From positions 2,268,501 through 2,332,500 of the forward strand of contig NZ_CP049250.1 in assembly GCF_011046895.1 (NCBI RefSeq): DNA of 64,000 nt. The letters are read 5' to 3'. The stretch comes from Rhizobium rhizoryzae (GTDB lineage Bacteria > Pseudomonadota > Alphaproteobacteria > Rhizobiales > Rhizobiaceae). The position numbers and the translations under genes were made by a program. The notes below the pieces were generated by a model. The model made no database searches and was not told the origin of the DNA. It worked only from the letters and a program-made list of their open reading frames with translations. Positions 27,830 through 37,418 of the stretch are shown in pieces (position 1 is the stretch's first letter; each line of letters begins with the position of its first letter).

Positions 27830-28205
27830 AACCCAAAGCCCGCTGACGCAGTCGATTGGTCTTCCGCGATCACGAGAAGGCGATCCGGTGTTTTCAGAAC
27901 CCTGGCAGGCGCAGGCCTTTGCCATGACCGTTCACCTTCATCAGAAGGGTGTGTTCAGCTGGCAGGAATGGGCCGACAGCCTGTCGCGTGAGGTTCATCG
28001 TCCGGGTCGCGCAGCCGACGGATCGGATTACTTCGAAGCCTGGGTTGCCGCGCTCTGTCATCTGCTGTCCGAGAAGAATGTTGCGTCTTCGGCGACGCTG
28101 CTTGCGCTTCAGCACAGTTGGCAAAGAGCAGCCGAAGCCACGCCACATGGCAAGCCCATTGAACTGACGAATGATCCGATGCGAGGGGCTGCAGCCGCTT
28201 CGTGA
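27816..28205 (+). CDS. Nitrile hydratase accessory protein (maturation factor)
   Basis: About 129 residues, with the family pattern SIGLPRSREGDPVFSEPWQAQAFAMTVHLHQKGVFSWQEWA and YFEAWVAALCHLLSEK; it resembles the beta subunit N-terminal half. Such proteins (P14K/NhlE/NhhG type) deliver the metal and help oxidise the active-site cysteines by subunit exchange. A TTG start at 27816 with GGGAG upstream gives [15 protein letters not shown]; an ATG at 27798 adds six residues. Overlap with nthB shows coupling. Confidence 0.9.
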   Translation: MSLYETQSPLTQSIGLPRSREGDPVFSEPWQAQAFAMTVHLHQKGVFSWQEWADSLSREVHRPGRAADGSDYFEAWVAALCHLLSEKNVASSATLLALQHSWQRAAEATPHGKPIELTNDPMRGAAAAS

Positions 28206-28249
28206 GGAATTGAGGTTGCTATTCTGTTCCGAATCCCGGAAAGAGAGGC

Positions 28250-29374
28250 ATGCAATTCGCACCTCAGCAAGACGAGGCCCTCAAGGCGGTCTCCAAATGG
28301 TTGAAAGAAGGCCGCAGCCAGGTCTTTCGTCTGTTCGGTTATGCCGGGACGGGCAAGACGACGCTTGCCAGGCACTTCGCTGAAAACGTAGATGGCGAAG
28401 TGCTGTTTGCGGCTTTCACGGGCAAGGCAGCGCAGGTTTTGCGTTCCCGCGGTGCGTCGAATGCCAGAACGATCCACTCGTTGATCTATCGACCGCGCGG
28501 GGAAGAGGCCGTCGAAGACGAAGAGACGGGCAAGACTTCAATCGCGCCCATGTTTTCCATCAATCGTCAGAGTCCGCTGGCCAAGGCGGCGCTCATTGTC
28601 ATCGACGAATGTTCGATGGTGGATGAGCAACTCGGTCGCGACCTGATGAGCTTCGGAACTCCGATCCTGGTTCTGGGGGATCCCGGCCAGTTGCCGCCGG
28701 TGACGGGGGGCGGTTTCTTCACGGAACAGGAGCCGGATTATCTGCTGACGGATATCCATCGGCAGGCGCGTGATAACCCGATCATTCAGCTTGCCATGCA
28801 GGTCCGTGAGGGTCGCGAGATCATGCACGGGGATTACGGCACAGCGCAGGTCATTTCCCGTCACGATGTCAATCAGTCACTGGTGCTGGAGGCCGACCAG
28901 GTACTGGTGGGCACGAACAAGACGCGGCGTCGCTATAACCAACGCCTTCGCGAGTTGAAGGGCTTCAATCTTCCCTATCCGCAATCCGGCGACAAGCTCG
29001 TGTGCCTGCGCAATGATCCGGCCAAGGGTCTGCTCAATGGCTCGCTGTGGCAGGTGATGAGCTCGTCGCGCGAGACGGTGAAGCCAGGTATCAACCTGAT
29101 GATCCGCCCGGAAGATGACGATATGGATCGTGGCGCCGCCAAGATCAAACTTCTCAAGCAGGCCTTCGAGGAGGAGGGGGAAATCCCCTGGACCACCAAG
29201 AAGCGGTACGATGATTTTGATTTCGGCTATGCGCTGACGGTGCATAAGGCGCAGGGCTCTCAGTGGAACAATGTCGTGCTTTTTGACGAAAGCTGGGCAT
29301 TCCGCGATACGCGTGAGCGTTGGCTCTATACGGCCATTACCCGCGCCGCTGAAACGATCACCATCGTCCGTTGA
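28250..29374 (+). CDS. Dda/RecD2-like SF1B DNA helicase (ATP-dependent RecD-like)
   Basis: A compact 374-residue superfamily 1B helicase. Motif I is GYAGTGKTT (residues 30-38), motif II LIVIDECSMVDEQLG (near 114), motif III ILVLGDPGQLPPVTGGGFF, and motif VI ALTVHKAQGSQWNNV with WLYTAITRAAETITIVR at the C-terminus. The size is close to phage T4 Dda rather than full RecD2, which has extra N-terminal domains. It follows the nitrile hydratase operon after 44 bases in the same direction, but its function (DNA repair or replication) is not obviously related. Confidence 0.9.
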   Translation: MQFAPQQDEALKAVSKWLKEGRSQVFRLFGYAGTGKTTLARHFAENVDGEVLFAAFTGKAAQVLRSRGASNARTIHSLIYRPRGEEAVEDEETGKTSIAPMFSINRQSPLAKAALIVIDECSMVDEQLGRDLMSFGTPILVLGDPGQLPPVTGGGFFTEQEPDYLLTDIHRQARDNPIIQLAMQVREGREIMHGDYGTAQVISRHDVNQSLVLEADQVLVGTNKTRRRYNQRLRELKGFNLPYPQSGDKLVCLRNDPAKGLLNGSLWQVMSSSRETVKPGINLMIRPEDDDMDRGAAKIKLLKQAFEEEGEIPWTTKKRYDDFDFGYALTVHKAQGSQWNNVVLFDESWAFRDTRERWLYTAITRAAETITIVR

Positions 29375-29494
29375 ACTCTTCAACGGACGACTGGCTACAG
29401 CGCGGCGCGTTCGATTGAACGCGCGGACGATGCAGTAAGACTCTGAAATGATGCATGTCGCGCTCAACCGAATCCGGTTGAGCGCGACATGCAT
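29367..29494. repeat. Three consecutive palindromes between convergent genes
   Basis: First, TCCGTTGAA-CTC-TTCAACGGA (29367-29387) overlapping the helicase stop. Second, GCGCGTTC-GATT-GAACGCGC (29405-29424). Third, a perfect 20-base stem (29451-29470 with 29475-29494) with loop AATC; its outer part is GCATGTCGCGC/GCGCGACATGC. None has a T-run. The third matches the outer arms of the repeat at 58660-58765, so this looks like a dispersed palindromic element that also may stop convergent transcription. Confidence 0.7.
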
Positions 29495-29502
29495 TAGCGG
29501 AC

Positions 29503-30012
29503 TTATTTGGATTTCATTTTCGAGAGCGTAGCCACCAGATCACGGTCGCTCTTGCCGGATTGCTGCGCAATCGCCGATAGCTGCAGATCTGGTGCTGCGG
29601 CTGTGAAGCCTGCCTGCTTGAGCATGGCGATCACTTCCTCTTCAGGCTTGCCAGCCATGGCCGAGATCTGGGCAGGCTTTGCGCTGCTCAACAGCCTGAC
29701 GATGCCGCTGATTGGATTGCCGCCCGCTTCGCCGCTTGCGGAGCCGGAGGGTACGAGGAACGGGATGCAGGCGAGCACCGAAACGCCCAACGCAATCGCC
29801 ATGGGTGCGCGCTTGAAATAGCTCGTCATCGGTCGCCAGTTTTTCCACAAATGCAGGAGAAACGGCGCAATCAGGACCATGCTGAGCCATTCATGAATGC
29901 CGTGGAAGCCGACCGGACCCCAATGAAAAAAGAGAGCGATGCCAGAAACCAGTGAAACCAGAAACAGCCCGGTGATGAACGGCGTTGCGTATCGCGACAG
30001 CAAAGAAACCAT
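29503..30012 (-). CDS. DUF4405 domain membrane protein
   Basis: About 169 residues with three predicted membrane helices: YATPFITGLFLVSLVSGIAL, a second around WLSMVLIAPFLLHLW, and a third around IALGVSVLACIPFLV. HEWLSMV and LLHLWKNW contain His residues that could bind heme or metal, as in cytochrome b561-like DUF4405 proteins. The C-terminal 80 residues are soluble and helical with a helix-turn-helix-like alternation. ATG at 30012 has a GGGGG run nine bases upstream; a GTG at 30054 would add 14 residues. Function unknown. Confidence 0.7.
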   Translation of the reverse strand: MVSLLSRYATPFITGLFLVSLVSGIALFFHWGPVGFHGIHEWLSMVLIAPFLLHLWKNWRPMTSYFKRAPMAIALGVSVLACIPFLVPSGSASGEAGGNPISGIVRLLSSAKPAQISAMAGKPEEEVIAMLKQAGFTAAAPDLQLSAIAQQSGKSDRDLVATLSKMKSK

Positions 30013-30115
30013 GAATGAAACCCCCGTTGAAACTGCTTCCATCGGTACGTTCACACCTCGGATTCGTCACGTTACATTTTTGAAAGATTCTAAAGATACC
30101 GCCTGATCTCGTTCC

Positions 30116-30796
30116 TCAATGGGTCAATATACCGAGTATCAACGCCTTCGCTGCCGCCTGATAGCGATTGGCAACCTCGAGCTTCGCTATCAATTGCTCC
30201 TCCAGGTCGATCAGTTGGGTGCCGGATATTCCGAGACGTTCCGCCAGCGGGGCGCCCTTGTACCCCTCCGTCAGCAACATAAGGCAGTCACGTTCCTGAT
30301 CGGTCAATGCCGGCAAGCATTCGTCCTTTCGAGGAATTCCGTGGCTTACACCATCCGTAAACGTCCTGATCTGCTGGAGTTGTCGGTGGAGGGTGGACAG
30401 TTCGCTTGCCAGTTCGCGCTTTCGCGTTTCAAGAGCCGTCTTGAACAGAAGGTCTGCTTCCTGTTGCGTCTGCGCATCGGTAATCTGCAACATCAGCTCC
30501 TGAATTGATGCCAGCGACAGTCCCATTTCACGGCAGGCAGAGATGATTGACATCCGCCGGATGCAATCCGTGCCGTAGACCCGCATGGCACCAAGCCGGT
30601 GAGGGCTGATCAGGCCCTTCTCTTCATAGAAGTGCAAAGTCCTGTGCGTTACGCCGAAAAGATCCGCCATTTCGGCAATCGCCAATGGTGCATCTGCCGC
30701 TACTGTTGCATCCGTCAGTGTCGGTAGAAAGTCGTAGTTCCCATTTCCTCCCAGTGATGCTGTTCCTGCTTGTGTATCAAAGATAGTATTTCGCAC
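30116..30796 (-). CDS. MerR-type regulator with a LuxR-like C-terminal helix-turn-helix
   Basis: About 226 residues. The N-terminal MerR domain (residues 37-105) reads LAIAEMADLFGVTHRTLHFYEEKGLISPHR. A coiled-coil helix follows (about 110-145). The C-terminus PALTDQERDCLMLLTEGYKG with PLAERLGISGTQLIDLEEQ and LIAKLEVANRYQAA has the spacing of a GerE/LuxR helix-turn-helix, which is not normal in MerR proteins. GTG at 30796 has GGAGG eight bases upstream; an in-frame TTG at 30850 has none. No cysteine or metal-binding end is seen. It is divergent from pdxJ, and a perfect palindrome lies in its 5' region. Confidence 0.85.
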   Translation of the reverse strand: MRNTIFDTQAGTASLGGNGNYDFLPTLTDATVAADAPLAIAEMADLFGVTHRTLHFYEEKGLISPHRLGAMRVYGTDCIRRMSIISACREMGLSLASIQELMLQITDAQTQQEADLLFKTALETRKRELASELSTLHRQLQQIRTFTDGVSHGIPRKDECLPALTDQERDCLMLLTEGYKGAPLAERLGISGTQLIDLEEQLIAKLEVANRYQAAAKALILGILTH

Positions 30797-30820
30797 GAAT
30801 TCCGCCTCCTCATGCGAATG

Positions 30821-30838
30821 ATCTCGCAGTTGCGAGAT
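30821..30838. promoter_or_regulatory. Perfect palindrome upstream of the MerR gene
   Basis: ATCTCGCA-GT-TGCGAGAT, 25 bases before the MerR GTG, in a strongly AT-rich intergenic region. MerR proteins bind inverted repeats in promoter spacers, so this is a candidate autoregulatory site. Confidence 0.5.
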
Positions 30839-31040
30839 AATTATAAACAATACTCCTCGTACCCACTTTACTGTTACTATGAATACAACTTAGCATTTTC
30901 GACAAATTGCGATACTACCAATCTATCATCACAAGAAATGATAGAATGTTCAGTTTTTAGCGTGTGCCTGTTGTGTCGGAGGCATTGCGAGTGATTGCGG
31001 GTTTGGGTTAGAAAATCGCTCTCACCGCAAGGATACGACA

Positions 31041-31793
31041 ATGCCCGCAAAGCTTTCCGTCAATCTCAATGCCGTCGCGATGCTTCGTAATCGTCGCGAT
31101 CTGCCGTGGCCCAGTGTTGCCCATCTGGGCAGAATTGCCTTGCAGGCTGGCGCCTACGGTCTGACGGTGCATCCCAGACCTGATAAGAGACATATTCGCT
31201 TCACCGATCTGCCGGTGCTGAGGGCATTGATCGACGACGAGTTTCCCCAGACCGAGTTCAATATGGAGGGTTATCCGAGCGAGGACTTTCTCCAACTCTG
31301 CGAGAAAACACAGCCGGAGCAAGTGACACTTGTTCCCGATGATCCGTCTCAGGCGACATCAGATCATGGATTTAACTTTCGGACGCAAAGCGAGATGCTG
31401 AAGTCGGTAATCGCACGGCTGAAGGCAGGCGGGATGCGGGTTTCGGTTTTTGCGGATGGTGACGGTGACGCAGAGGCCGTGAAGCTTGCGAAAGCAACCG
31501 GTACGGATCGGATCGAACTCTATACTGGCCCTTATGGCGGCTGTTTCGACAATGCCGGGGAGGGTGAGCGCCAGCTTGAACTTCTGGGGCGGACTGCAGA
31601 CGCCGCTCTGGCCGAGGGGCTGGGCGTCAATGCAGGACATGACCTGACGGTGGAGAACCTGCCGGCGCTCGTCGGGAGAATTCCGCATCTGGCTGAAGTG
31701 TCTATCGGCCACGGATTGACGGCGGATGCGCTGGAATATGGAATGGCTGAGACCGTTCGCCGATTTAGAAGAGCTTGCGGCGAACACATCTGA
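31041..31793 (+). CDS. pdxJ: Pyridoxine 5'-phosphate synthase
   Basis: A 250-residue TIM-barrel enzyme that makes pyridoxine 5'-phosphate from deoxyxylulose 5-phosphate and aminoacetone phosphate. It opens with [22 protein letters not shown], then [57 protein letters not shown] and [15 protein letters not shown]; these match PdxJ strands and phosphate-binding loops. It is divergent from the MerR gene. Its product PLP is used by the aminotransferase encoded further along, but no operon link exists. Confidence 0.96.
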   Translation: MPAKLSVNLNAVAMLRNRRDLPWPSVAHLGRIALQAGAYGLTVHPRPDKRHIRFTDLPVLRALIDDEFPQTEFNMEGYPSEDFLQLCEKTQPEQVTLVPDDPSQATSDHGFNFRTQSEMLKSVIARLKAGGMRVSVFADGDGDAEAVKLAKATGTDRIELYTGPYGGCFDNAGEGERQLELLGRTADAALAEGLGVNAGHDLTVENLPALVGRIPHLAEVSIGHGLTADALEYGMAETVRRFRRACGEHI

Positions 31794-31873
31794 AAGCACC
31801 GATATCGGCGACGTGGGCCGGAAGAGGAGTGGGCATCCTCATCCGGCACCACGCACCTACCGGTTTGCAGGAG

Positions 31874-32755
31874 TCAGCCGAGGGCTGCCTTGTTCTTTTC
31901 GAAGAAGTCGGCGACCGTTTGCGGCTTGCGGCCGGTAAGCTGTTCGAAATGATCCGTTACCAGATCAAAATTTCCGGCTCTGATGTTGGCTTCCGTCGAT
32001 ACCAGCATCTCGATCAGAAAGTCGGGCAGCCCTGCGCCACGCATGCCGCCAGACAGTTGCTCGTCGGTGAGTTGCACGACTGCCAGAGGCTTGCCGGTTG
32101 CCTTCGCAACGATGCCGGCGACGGCTTCGGCAGTCAGTGACTCCGGGCCGGTCAGCGTGAGGGTCACGTTTCCTTCAGGCGGTGAAGCCAAGGCTGCTGC
32201 CGCTGCTGCTGCGCAATCGCCACGCGTGATGTTGGCAAGTTTTCCGCCGCCCTGCGACGTATACCATGTTCCGGTCGCAAGGTTCTGCGGCAGGTTCATG
32301 AAATAATTCTCTGTGTACCAGGAATTGCGCAGGATCGTGTAGCTCAGGTCGCTGGCTTTGATTGCTTGCTCGGTGTTCAAATGGTCAGGGGCAAAGCTGA
32401 TGAGCGAGTTGTCCGGATTTGGCATCGAGGTATAGATGACGTGGCCGACGCCTGCCTTGGCAGCCGCGGCGACAGCCGCCTTATGCTGCTGAACCCGCTT
32501 GCTGGGTACCGCCAGTTCACCGCTGGAGATGATGAGCAGACGATCAATACCGGCGAATGCTTCTTCCATGCCATTAGCGTCATCGAAGTCTACCCGGCGG
32601 GTCTCAATGCCCTTTGCTTGCGCGTCAGCAAGACTGGCGGGATCGCGACTGCCTGCGACAATCTGCGAAGGCTCAAGCTTCGCCTGCTTCAAGAGTTCAG
32701 CGATGACGCCTCGACCAAGTTGTCCTGAAGCGCCGGTTACGAGAACTTTCGTCAT
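31874..32755 (-). CDS. SDR/NmrA-like NAD(P)H-binding oxidoreductase, QorB-like
   Basis: A 293-residue atypical short-chain dehydrogenase. The Rossmann motif is VTGASGQLGRGVIAELL at the N-terminus and the body (VDFDDANGMEEAFAGIDRLLIISS, GVGHVIYTSMPN, YTILRNSWYTENY) resembles E. coli YtfG/QorB quinone reductase. ATG at 32755 fits the family; the frame is open for 89 codons upstream but those bases form the shared promoter. It is divergent from an HxlR regulator, the same pairing as qorB-ytfH, suggesting control by quinone or aldehyde stress. Confidence 0.9.
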   Translation of the reverse strand: MTKVLVTGASGQLGRGVIAELLKQAKLEPSQIVAGSRDPASLADAQAKGIETRRVDFDDANGMEEAFAGIDRLLIISSGELAVPSKRVQQHKAAVAAAAKAGVGHVIYTSMPNPDNSLISFAPDHLNTEQAIKASDLSYTILRNSWYTENYFMNLPQNLATGTWYTSQGGGKLANITRGDCAAAAAAALASPPEGNVTLTLTGPESLTAEAVAGIVAKATGKPLAVVQLTDEQLSGGMRGAGLPDFLIEMLVSTEANIRAGNFDLVTDHFEQLTGRKPQTVADFFEKNKAALG

Positions 32756-32796
32756 TGGAATTCCTACCGCTTGGGGCGTCTGTTGAGCCCTTTTGA

Positions 32797-32818
32797 AGCT
32801 CTCATTTTGAGAGTAGCT
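32797..32818. promoter_or_regulatory. Candidate HxlR operator between the SDR and HxlR genes
   Basis: AGCTCTCATTTTGAGAGTAGCT contains CTCTCA/TGAGAG half-sites around TTT with near-symmetric flanks, in the only stretch shared by both divergent promoters. Likely the binding site of the adjacent regulator. Confidence 0.5.
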
Positions 32819-32890
32819 ATAGAATAGGAATTGACGGAGCTGTGTAAAGAAGGCAGTTTTTCGGGAGAAGGTTACAGAAAGGGAACTATC

Positions 32891-33301
32891 TTGGATCAGC
32901 GTACCACCGGCTTTGGGATCAGTTTGCTTACAGGTGGGCAACTGGATTGGGATGCCACCAATTGTCCGATCCGCGATGTCATGAACCAAATCAGCGGCAA
33001 ATGGTCGACGCTCATTCTTCACGCTCTGTCAGAGCGGCCATACCGGTTTGGAGCATTGCGACGCCTGGTGCCGGATATTTCCCAACGCATGCTCACCCAG
33101 ACACTGCGTGAACTTCAGCGGGACGGCTATATCGACAGGACGGTGTTCCCAACCAAACCGCCAAGCGTGGAGTATAGCATGACTCCGCTTGGCTATTCTC
33201 TGTTCGGCGCACTTTCGCAGGTGTTGATGTGGGCAGAGCGCAACCACGGAGAAGTCCGGGAGGCGCGTGCCCGTTTCGATGCCACAGAAGGCGGTGTCTG
33301 A
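32891..33301 (+). CDS. HxlR-family winged-helix transcriptional regulator
   Basis: A 136-residue regulator with the HxlR core CPIRDVMNQISGKWSTLILHALSERPYRFGALRR, LVPDISQRMLTQTLRELQRDGYIDR and the wing YSMTPLGYSLFGAL. The conserved Cys in NCPIRD is the redox-sensing cysteine in relatives such as YodB and QorR. The TTG at 32891 follows AAAGGGA at seven bases; a TTG at 32831 would add 20 unusual residues. It ends one base before the convergent DUF4087 gene. Confidence 0.88.
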   Translation: MDQRTTGFGISLLTGGQLDWDATNCPIRDVMNQISGKWSTLILHALSERPYRFGALRRLVPDISQRMLTQTLRELQRDGYIDRTVFPTKPPSVEYSMTPLGYSLFGALSQVLMWAERNHGEVREARARFDATEGGV

Positions 33302-33670
33302 TTAATCGACGTTCGGTTTTGGCAGAGACTTATCGCCCTTGCACTTGGCCAACGCCAATTGCTTGACCGAGTGGATCTGCGTAATGCGTTTTTCAGCCCG
33401 GTCAACATCGACAGACATGCAGGTGCAGGCGTAACCGTAATAGCCGTTGGTACGGACGAACTGGCCCGCCGAGAAATCGGGCATGTTTTCAGCGCCTTTT
33501 GCTTCGACATCCGAGCCCTGCGCCATGATCATCCAGGAGCCTTCCTTGTCGTCGAGCCAGTAATTGCCAGGCGTTGGATTGACGATCCAGCCGCAGCGGT
33601 TTTCTGCGGCGGTGGCTGCGGTGGCCATCAAAAATGTGATTGCGAGCGCAATTGAAGCGCGTTTTTTCAT
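33302..33670 (-). CDS. DUF4087 family exported protein
   Basis: A 122-residue protein with a signal peptide (residues 1-22, cleaved near ATAA|EN). The mature part RCGWIVNPTPGNYWLDDKEGSWMIMAQG followed by YYGYACTCMSVDV matches the DUF4087 family of small secreted proteins. It holds four cysteines (Cys26, two in ACTC, one near the C-terminus), so disulfides are likely in the periplasm. Function is unknown. The gene converges with the HxlR gene with no gap. Confidence 0.82.
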   Translation of the reverse strand: MKKRASIALAITFLMATAATAAENRCGWIVNPTPGNYWLDDKEGSWMIMAQGSDVEAKGAENMPDFSAGQFVRTNGYYGYACTCMSVDVDRAEKRITQIHSVKQLALAKCKGDKSLPKPNVD

Positions 33671-33858
33671 GACGATCTCCTTGTGGATTCGTCCTTCAGA
33701 TTACAACAAGTCCGGTATCCGCAGCATATGTATTCGGCCACATGACTGCCGGTTGATATTGCCACGCAATGCCTCCGCCACTCTGATGAAACAAAAAACT
33801 CGGCCTCGACACGCAGCCCTCTTGACCGCGGACAGGAACCACATTAAACGACGGAACC

Positions 33859-33872
33859 GTACCGTACGGTAC
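33859..33872. promoter_or_regulatory. Perfect palindrome before the TetR gene
   Basis: GTACCGTACGGTAC, a perfect 14-base palindrome centred 27 bases before the TetR GTG. Palindromes of this type in the leader of a tetR-family gene are usually its own operator. Confidence 0.6.
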
Positions 33873-33891
33873 TACGAGGAGTGAGCAAACC

Positions 33892-35707
<1,816 letters not shown>

Positions 35708-35712
35708 ACCTC

Positions 35713-35799
35713 CGTCATGCTCGGGCTTGTCCCGAGCGTCTACGACCGCCTGATGTTATTGGACGTCAGCAGATCCTCGGCACAAGGCCGAGGATGACG
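35713..35799. repeat. RIME-like palindromic intergenic repeat, copy 2
   Basis: An 87-base element in opposite orientation to the copy at 9171-9257. Its palindromes are GCTCGGGCTTGTCCCGAGC and CCTCGGCACAAGGCCGAGG. It starts six bases after the duplicated ilvC tail. Confidence 0.75.
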
Positions 35800-35905
35800 T
35801 TGCAGTTAAATGGCAGAGTTATCAGCAGTCTGAACCGGGCGATCCAATCGTCCGGTTTTTGCTTTTAGCGGATTTTCTAGCGGACGCAGGAATTCGGGGC
35901 AGGTC

Positions 35906-37141
35906 TCAGGTCGTTCTCAGATATCGCAATGCGTCATGTATTTCTGTTTCTGACGCGGTTTCGACTACTTCCACCCGGTTTCGCCCACGCTGCTTCGCGC
36001 GGTAGAGAGCGAGGTCCGCATGCGTGAGAAGGGCCGAAGGCGTCGCGGCGGTTAACTTGTCCGCGGTTGCGACGCCAAGGCTGATGGTGACGTGTGTTTC
36101 TTCTGCGCCGACCGGGATCGGTAGGTGTGAGACTTTCTCACGCAGTGCTTCGGCAATACGGCGTGCCTCGTCAGCGCCCGTCATCGGCAGGATCAATGCA
36201 AATTCTTCACCGCCATAGCGGGCCGCCATTTGCCAGGTGCTCGTTAGCACGGATCGTGCGCAGTGACCGATGAGTTCCAGGCAATGGTCGCCTGCCTGAT
36301 GGCCGTGAGTATCGTTGAACGATTTGAAACGGTCGACATCGAAGAAAATCAGCGAGACAGGTTCTGACGTGCCAGCCTCGGGCGAGCAATGAAGTTCCAG
36401 ATGCAGATCAAAGGCGCGACGGTTCGCCAAACCCGTCAACCCGTCTGTCAACGCTGCTTTCCGCAGTGCTTCATTCGCTTCGGACAAGTCGTCATTGGCC
36501 TTCGCCAGCCGCGCCACGAGATGATCCTTGTCCTTCTGTGCCTGCCATTCGCGGAACCGCATTGCAATCAGATGGCGCATGTGACCGGCCTGGAATGCAA
36601 TGAAAAGAACGGCAGCCGGTGCAACGATCCAGTCCCCATTCCAGACGGACGTAGAGACCACCATTATCACCAGCAACAGCGTCTGAAGGATGAGTGGTAA
36701 AGGGGCCATGAATGCACGCGCGGTCGCCGACTGGATGATGACGCAGGCAACCGTCAACGTCAGATATTTGACCTCATTCGGTGCCGAGACGATGAGCAGC
36801 GAGAGCGAGGTGCCCCAGGCAAGGCCGGAGATCAAGGCGGATGCAAAGAAAAGCCGTGTCCAGTAACGCTCCCTGTCGGCATAGCCGTAACTGAGATAGT
36901 GCCTATGAATTGCGATCCGGTAGCTCATGTGCACGATCATGATCGCTATTGCTTCCGTCGCGAAACGGTCTCCGCCCAGCCACGCCGAATAGGCGGCACA
37001 AATGATGATCGCCAGTCCCGCAATGATATGGGGCCAAGGCAGGAACAAATCATCCAGCATACGCCGGATAAGCTGCTGGGCTCCCGGTCCGTTATAAAGT
37101 GTGATCTGGAAAAGGTTAGGCCAGATGGGTTTCATGAGCAT
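35906..37141 (-). CDS. GGDEF-domain membrane diguanylate cyclase
   Basis: A 411-residue protein with about six N-terminal membrane helices (residues about 35-195), a short linker coil, and a C-terminal GGDEF domain (about 230-395). The active site is RYGGEEFALIL, with LTDGLTGLANRRAFD and VSLIFFDVDRFKSFNDTHGHQAGD upstream, so the domain should make c-di-GMP. The RxxD inhibitory site usually just before GGEEF is absent (TSTWQMAARYGGEEF). Paired ATGs at 37141 and 37135 are possible starts. Confidence 0.92.
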   Translation of the reverse strand: MLMKPIWPNLFQITLYNGPGAQQLIRRMLDDLFLPWPHIIAGLAIIICAAYSAWLGGDRFATEAIAIMIVHMSYRIAIHRHYLSYGYADRERYWTRLFFASALISGLAWGTSLSLLIVSAPNEVKYLTLTVACVIIQSATARAFMAPLPLILQTLLLVIMVVSTSVWNGDWIVAPAAVLFIAFQAGHMRHLIAMRFREWQAQKDKDHLVARLAKANDDLSEANEALRKAALTDGLTGLANRRAFDLHLELHCSPEAGTSEPVSLIFFDVDRFKSFNDTHGHQAGDHCLELIGHCARSVLTSTWQMAARYGGEEFALILPMTGADEARRIAEALREKVSHLPIPVGAEETHVTISLGVATADKLTAATPSALLTHADLALYRAKQRGRNRVEVVETASETEIHDALRYLRTT

Positions 37142-37337
37142 CGCATATCATTGATTACTCATGATTCTTATGCGTTTTCTCTCAAGAAAGCATTAGCGCC
37201 TCTCGCCGACGAGGATCTTCACACGGCCCAAGATTTTCTGCTAGGGAACAGGGTGAATGCGGAGGTCAGGAGCTCGTCCAAGGAGGAGAAAAGGACGAGT
37301 AAACAATGCCTTATGCAGGATGTTCAAGGATCGACGA

Positions 37338-37374
37338 ATATTCGATAGGTCAGTGTTGCTGACCTATCGAATAT
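37338..37374. promoter_or_regulatory. Long perfect inverted repeat upstream of the aminotransferase gene
   Basis: Two perfect 16-base arms (ATATTCGATAGGTCAG and its complement) around TGTTG, ending 44 bases before the aminotransferase start. It is either a high-affinity operator or an mRNA hairpin in the leader. No T-run follows. Confidence 0.55.
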
Positions 37375-37418
37375 GTTGTACAAAATTCGACAACGAAACG
37401 AAATAAGAGGAAACATCG

